A DNA stretch of 8,922 nt, taken from positions 1 through 8,922 of the forward strand of contig MGSI01000099.1 of assembly GCA_001798455.1 (NCBI GenBank). The letters are read 5' to 3'. Shown one piece after another: positions 5,935 through 8,922 of the stretch (position 1 is the stretch's first letter; every line of letters begins with the position of its first letter). The stretch comes from Deltaproteobacteria bacterium RIFCSPLOWO2_02_FULL_57_26 (lineage in GTDB: Bacteria > Desulfobacterota > Binatia > UBA9968). Made by a program: the position numbers and the translations under genes. The notes under the pieces were generated by a model. The model did not search any database. It had not been told where the DNA came from and worked only from the letters and a program-made list of their open reading frames with translations.

Positions 5935-7110
5935 ATGGATACGCTTCACACAGTGCTGAACCGCGGCTGTAGCCTCTGGGAACAAACGCGGATGCCCGAA
6001 CAAGAGTTTCGCCGGCGTCTGGGCCGTATCCGGGAAGGGATGAAAGAGCGCGGCGTGGATCTGCTGCTGGTTTACGGCGATTCCTGGCGCTTCGGTCACC
6101 TGGCCTTCGTGAGTCACTTCATGCCGAAGAACCGCGGCGCTCTGGCGGTGATTCCCTTGGAGGGAGAGCCGGCGCTGGTCGTCCAGGAACCGAGCCGGAA
6201 CAATCCTTTTTCCAAAACCCTCACATGGATCGATGAAGTCCGCTCGGTGGGAAAGTTCGCGCAGGGACTAAGCGGCGCGCTCGAGACGAGAAAATTAAGC
6301 CCCAAGAAAGTGGGACTCGTTACGGTCAGAGAGCAGCTCAATATCCGTGAGTGGGGGGAGATCGTGAAGCTGCTCGGGGGGGCGGAGCTTTGTGATTGCA
6401 ACGATCTTATGATCTCGCTCCGTCTCATCAAGTCCTCCGCCGAGTTGGCGCTGCTCAAAGAGACCAGCCGGATTTTACAAGAGACGCTCTCGCTCTTTGG
6501 CAAAGAGGCGAGGCCGGGGAGCAAGGAGTGCGAAGTCTTCGCCGCGCTTGACCTCGCGGCGCGACGTCGGGGAGTGGAGGACTTCAGGTTCTTGCTTGCC
6601 CGCTCCTCCGCGCCACAGATTGGTCTCAGGCCCGCAGGCCCATCGGCCTTGGAGAAAGACGAGGGGGTCCTCGTGCTGGTGGCGGCGTCATATCAGCGCT
6701 ACTGGGTGGAGCTCGGCCAGACATTCTGCCTGGGGCGGCCTTCGGAGGAGATCAAGAAGAACCATGACCAGGCAAGCCATATGTTCCGTCAGCTGGTCGA
6801 GGGCACGAAGGCGGGCGTTTCGCCCAAGACGGCGGCGGGCTGGTTGAGGGAAGTTCCTTCGCCGGCGGCGCGCGAGTCGATGCAGAGTTACGGTTTGGGA
6901 AACGGCGTGGGGTTGGACCTGACGGAAGAACCGTATCTCGGGACGGAAGGAACCACGGAGATCAAACCCGGGATGGTGTTGACGCTTCGAGCGTGCTTTT
7001 CGGGCGGTGATTGCGGCAGCGCCTTGATTTCAAGGCCTTGCCTGGTCACGGATTCCGGTGTGGAATCTTTGGTCAGGGAGGAGGACGATCTGATTTCGGT
7101 TGGAGATTAG
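5935..7110 (+). CDS. M24-fold (creatinase / aminopeptidase P-like) protein lacking all five metal ligands
   Basis: A 391-residue protein from ATG 5935. A creatinase-like N-terminal domain (about 24-160: RLGRIREGMKERGVDLLLVYG, then LAVIPLEGEPALVV) precedes an M24 domain (about 165-380). A longer frame back to GTG 5884 would begin inside the palindrome and is unlikely. GAGG at 5921-5924 lies ten bases before the ATG, and a second GAGGAG at 5928 is probably too close. At the five canonical metal positions I read Leu248, Glu259, Asn323 (GNGVGL instead of GHGVGL), Arg352 and Ser366, with the family spacing kept (11 residues between the Asp positions, 29 from the His to the first Glu position). A conventional metallopeptidase mechanism is ruled out. 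The intact frame and conserved secondary motifs argue against a decaying gene. It may pair with the first M24 protein as the non-catalytic half of a heterodimer, or bind a ligand. UbiD follows 28 bases later. Confidence 0.8.
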   Translation: MDTLHTVLNRGCSLWEQTRMPEQEFRRRLGRIREGMKERGVDLLLVYGDSWRFGHLAFVSHFMPKNRGALAVIPLEGEPALVVQEPSRNNPFSKTLTWIDEVRSVGKFAQGLSGALETRKLSPKKVGLVTVREQLNIREWGEIVKLLGGAELCDCNDLMISLRLIKSSAELALLKETSRILQETLSLFGKEARPGSKECEVFAALDLAARRRGVEDFRFLLARSSAPQIGLRPAGPSALEKDEGVLVLVAASYQRYWVELGQTFCLGRPSEEIKKNHDQASHMFRQLVEGTKAGVSPKTAAGWLREVPSPAARESMQSYGLGNGVGLDLTEEPYLGTEGTTEIKPGMVLTLRACFSGGDCGSALISRPCLVTDSGVESLVREEDDLISVGD

Positions 7111-7138
7111 GGGCGGCAACGTGAAGACTGATTAGCTT

Positions 7139-8566
7139 ATGGGAAAGGATCTTCGAAGTTTCCTACGCGAGTTGGAAGAGCGTCTACCCCAGGATCTCGT
7201 GCGGGTGGAGCGCGACGTTGTTCCGGCCAACTTTGAAGTGACGGCTGTCCTGCAGCACCTGGAGAACGAGCGCAAGTTCCCCGCGCTGCTCTTTACCAAG
7301 CCCCGCAACCTCAAGGGCGAGCCCTCGGCGTTTCCCCTTTTGAGTAACGTCTTTGCCACCCGGCGCCGGTGCGCTTTGGCCTTGGGTATGGATCCCGCGG
7401 ATGAGGGCCTTTCCCTCAGCCTGGAGTACGCGGCGCGGGAGGAGAAACTCATCCCTCCCGTTGTGGTCCCGACCCGAGAAGCTCCCGTCAAACAGATCGT
7501 CAAGCGGGGCGATGAGGCGGATATCTATGATTTCCCCGTGGTGCGCCACCACGCGATGGATCCCGCCCCCTATCTCGATATGACACCCGTGATGAAAGAT
7601 CCGGAAGGCGGGTTTTACAACATCGCGTTTCTTCGCAACATGGTGAAAGGGCCGCGCAAACTCGGGATCCACATGTCTCCCAGGCACAACTGGCAGATGC
7701 ATAGAAAAAACGAGGAGAAGAATCGGCCGACCCCGGTGGCGATCGTGGTAAGCCACCACCCAGCCTTCTATTTGGGCGCCTTGAACGTCTCCCCCTTCGG
7801 CGTCGATGACTACGCGCGCGTTGGTGCGATCATGGGGGAGGCGCTTCGGCTGACCGCCTCGGAGACCTGGGGGGAGGATTTTCTGGTGCCTGCGGATGCT
7901 GAGATCCTGATTGAAGGGTACGTCCTGCCACACGTGAGAGAGGTCGAGGGTCCCTTCGGCGAATTCACCGGTTATTATGGGCCGCAGCGGCTTCGCCCGG
8001 TGATCGAGGTCACGGCGATCACACACCGGCGCGATGCGGTCTTTCAGCACATCTTCACGGGCCACCGGGATACCTGGGTGCTCGGCGGGATTCCCAAAGA
8101 GGGAAGCCTCTTCAACCTGATCCGGGGGATTGTCCCGACCACCAAGGCCGTTCATTTTCCGATCTCCGGTGGGTGCCGCTTCAACTGCTATATCTCCATT
8201 GACAAGAAAGTAGACGGAGAGACCAAACAAGCCGCTCTGGCCGCCCTCGGAGGGTGCGATTTCGTTAAGCACGTTGTGGTCGTCGATGCCGATATCAACA
8301 TCTATAACGAAGAAGAAGTCATGTGGGCCGTGGCGACACGCGTGCAGGCGGACCAGGACGTAGACGTCATCAAGAACGTGAAGGGAAATACGCTCGACCC
8401 CTCCCAGATGGATAACATCATGACCGCCAAGATGATCATCGACGCCACCCGGTCGGTACAGCGGCCCTTTGAGGCGAGGGTGGAGGTCCCGAAAGGGGCG
8501 ATGGAGAAGACCAGGCTCGAGGACTTTATTCCCCGCGGGATTCTCGACAGGCTGCCAAAGGTCTGA
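7139..8566 (+). CDS. UbiD-family prenylated-FMN-dependent (de)carboxylase
   Basis: A 475-residue protein of normal length for the UbiD family (about 450-500). UbiD enzymes use prenylated FMN made by UbiX to decarboxylate, or in reverse carboxylate, aromatic and alpha,beta-unsaturated acids in the cytoplasm. The catalytic region EGPFGEFTGYYG at 270-281 gives Glu270 and Glu275, equivalent to the Glu277/Glu282 pair of fungal Fdc1. Arg182 in HMSPRHNW fits the third member of the E-R-E network. Asn161 in FYNIAFLRN fits the conserved phosphate/metal-site Asn. Other family stretches include the region around 256-265 (ILIEGYVLPH) and the C-terminal VDVIKNVKGNTLDPS (408-422). The ATG at 7139 follows an in-frame stop just upstream, with only a weak ribosome binding site. 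No ubiX gene is in the window, so the cofactor must be supplied from elsewhere. The neighbours favour a catabolic carboxylic-acid substrate over ubiquinone synthesis; the exact substrate is unknown. Confidence 0.92.
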   Translation: MGKDLRSFLRELEERLPQDLVRVERDVVPANFEVTAVLQHLENERKFPALLFTKPRNLKGEPSAFPLLSNVFATRRRCALALGMDPADEGLSLSLEYAAREEKLIPPVVVPTREAPVKQIVKRGDEADIYDFPVVRHHAMDPAPYLDMTPVMKDPEGGFYNIAFLRNMVKGPRKLGIHMSPRHNWQMHRKNEEKNRPTPVAIVVSHHPAFYLGALNVSPFGVDDYARVGAIMGEALRLTASETWGEDFLVPADAEILIEGYVLPHVREVEGPFGEFTGYYGPQRLRPVIEVTAITHRRDAVFQHIFTGHRDTWVLGGIPKEGSLFNLIRGIVPTTKAVHFPISGGCRFNCYISIDKKVDGETKQAALAALGGCDFVKHVVVVDADINIYNEEEVMWAVATRVQADQDVDVIKNVKGNTLDPSQMDNIMTAKMIIDATRSVQRPFEARVEVPKGAMEKTRLEDFIPRGILDRLPKV

Positions 8567-8776
8567 GAGGATGGGGAGAAAGTCGAAACATCTGCCCGTC
8601 AGCCTGGGAGTATCTTTCGGGTCCGATGCAATACACCTCTGCTACGCTCGCCAAAGTGATAATTGCATCTTCGAGCAACGCTTGAATCTGCCCGTCCGAT
8701 GCATCAGCCCCTCAAGACACCCCCAGGCTGTGAGCCCCTTTTCACCAACGTGGTCGGGCGAGGGAGAAAGAGACGC
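8567..8776 (+). other. 210-base spacer with inverted and direct repeats, no convincing gene
   Basis: Between UbiD and the zinc-ribbon gene I find several short repeats. A perfect 8-base inverted repeat, GATGCAAT (8625-8632) and ATTGCATC (8662-8669), can extend inward through CAC/GTG. A 7-pair hairpin, TTCGAGC-AAC-GCTTGAA (8670-8686, one G-U pair), abuts it. A wide inverted repeat, CAGCCTGGG (8600-8608) and CCCAGGCTG (8722-8730), encloses both. TCTGCCCGTC occurs twice (8591-8600, 8687-8696), and GTCCGATGCA occurs twice (8621-8630, 8694-8703). The nested layout could be a structured leader or a decayed small element. A 69-codon frame from ATG 8571 resembles nothing I know and has its purine run immediately against the ATG, so I do not call it a gene. 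Confidence 0.45.
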
Positions 8777-8922
8777 ATGACAAAAATTTTTTGGGTCACC
8801 TGTCCCCAATGCAGCGGTGAATTTTATTGCCACTGGCAGGAGCTCAGGCACAAAAAAATTCAGTTACTCTGTCCCTACTGCGGCCATCGGTTCTTGGATG
8901 AGGAGAGCCCGAAGATCGTGGA
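8777..8922 (+). CDS. Small zinc-ribbon protein (3' truncated by window)
   Basis: The frame starts at ATG 8777, with GGGAG at 8762-8766 ten bases upstream, and runs off the right edge after 48 complete codons. It reads CPQC at 9-12 and CPYC at 32-35, a Cys4 zinc ribbon with 19 residues between the two CxxC pairs. A basic stretch RHKKIQLLCPYCGHRF leads into the second knuckle, and an acidic DEES follows. There is no signal peptide or membrane segment in the visible part. Such small zinc ribbons can bind nucleic acid or act as protein-interaction modules; which applies here cannot be told. It is the last visible gene of the block and may or may not belong to the same transcript, given the 210-base structured spacer before it. 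Confidence 0.7.
   Translation, partial: MTKIFWVTCPQCSGEFYCHWQELRHKKIQLLCPYCGHRFLDEESPKIV

Noticed and set aside
5308..6117. Minus-strand open frame across the M24 joint (269 codons)
   Set aside because: It crosses two + strand genes and the palindrome and shows no family motif, so it is treated as a shadow.
7184..8272. Long open frame on the minus strand opposite ubiD (362 codons)
   Set aside because: It mirrors a well-supported UbiD coding region, and its translation shows no recognisable motifs; high-GC genes often leave such antisense frames open.
8571..8780. 69-codon + strand frame after ubiD
   Set aside because: There is no recognisable domain, the purine-rich stretch abuts the ATG with no spacer, and the region is full of short repeats.
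8799..8807. CCTGTCCCC, resembling one arm end of the REP-like palindrome
   Set aside because: It encodes the first CPxC knuckle of the zinc ribbon and has no matching inverted arm nearby, so it is coincidental.

Overview
The window reads as a catabolic gene region from an uncultivated, moderately high-GC bacterium. The mix of an acyl-CoA synthetase, an AprA/FrdA-type flavoprotein, a UbiD decarboxylase and a NitT/TauT-type ABC ATPase, plus a REP-like palindrome, is typical of soil or sediment lineages such as Desulfobacterota, Methylomirabilota or Rokubacteria. That placement is a guess from gene content; there is no rRNA or other taxonomic marker here. All supported genes are on the + strand.

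Block 1 (1-3867) is an activation and redox block. It opens with the C-terminal end of an AMP-forming acyl-CoA synthetase (to 238). Two bases later comes a 581-residue FAD enzyme of the succinate dehydrogenase / fumarate reductase / APS reductase flavoprotein superfamily (241-1986). A 72-residue 2[4Fe-4S] ferredoxin overlaps its end by 19 bases (1968-2186). A 552-residue GltD/NfnB-like iron-sulfur flavoprotein with FAD and NAD(P) motifs follows (2209-3867). The simplest reading is an NAD(P)H - GltD-like - ferredoxin - flavoprotein electron path acting on a carboxylic acid made into its CoA thioester. The substrate cannot be read from the sequence.

A good sigma70-type promoter (TTGACG, 16 bases, TATAAG; 3864-3891) overlaps the stop codon of block 1 and probably starts block 2.

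Block 2 (3954-8922) encodes an ABC transporter ATPase, two tandem M24-fold proteins, a UbiD-family decarboxylase and, after a 210-base structured spacer, the start of a small zinc-ribbon protein. Both M24 proteins have lost the canonical metal ligands: one keeps only the His, the other keeps none. They are therefore more likely creatinase-like non-metal enzymes or binding proteins than aminopeptidases. A REP-like palindrome with a 3-base loop sits directly after the first M24 stop codon. It is flanked by two imperfect copies of that gene's last codons, which suggests a rearrangement at this joint.

The part most likely to be undescribed is the linked set of ATPase, two metal-ligand-less M24 proteins, UbiD and zinc ribbon, beside a CoA-ligase/flavoprotein/ferredoxin/GltD redox module. 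A pathway that imports, hydrolyses and decarboxylates an aromatic or unsaturated acid derivative would fit, but that is inference.
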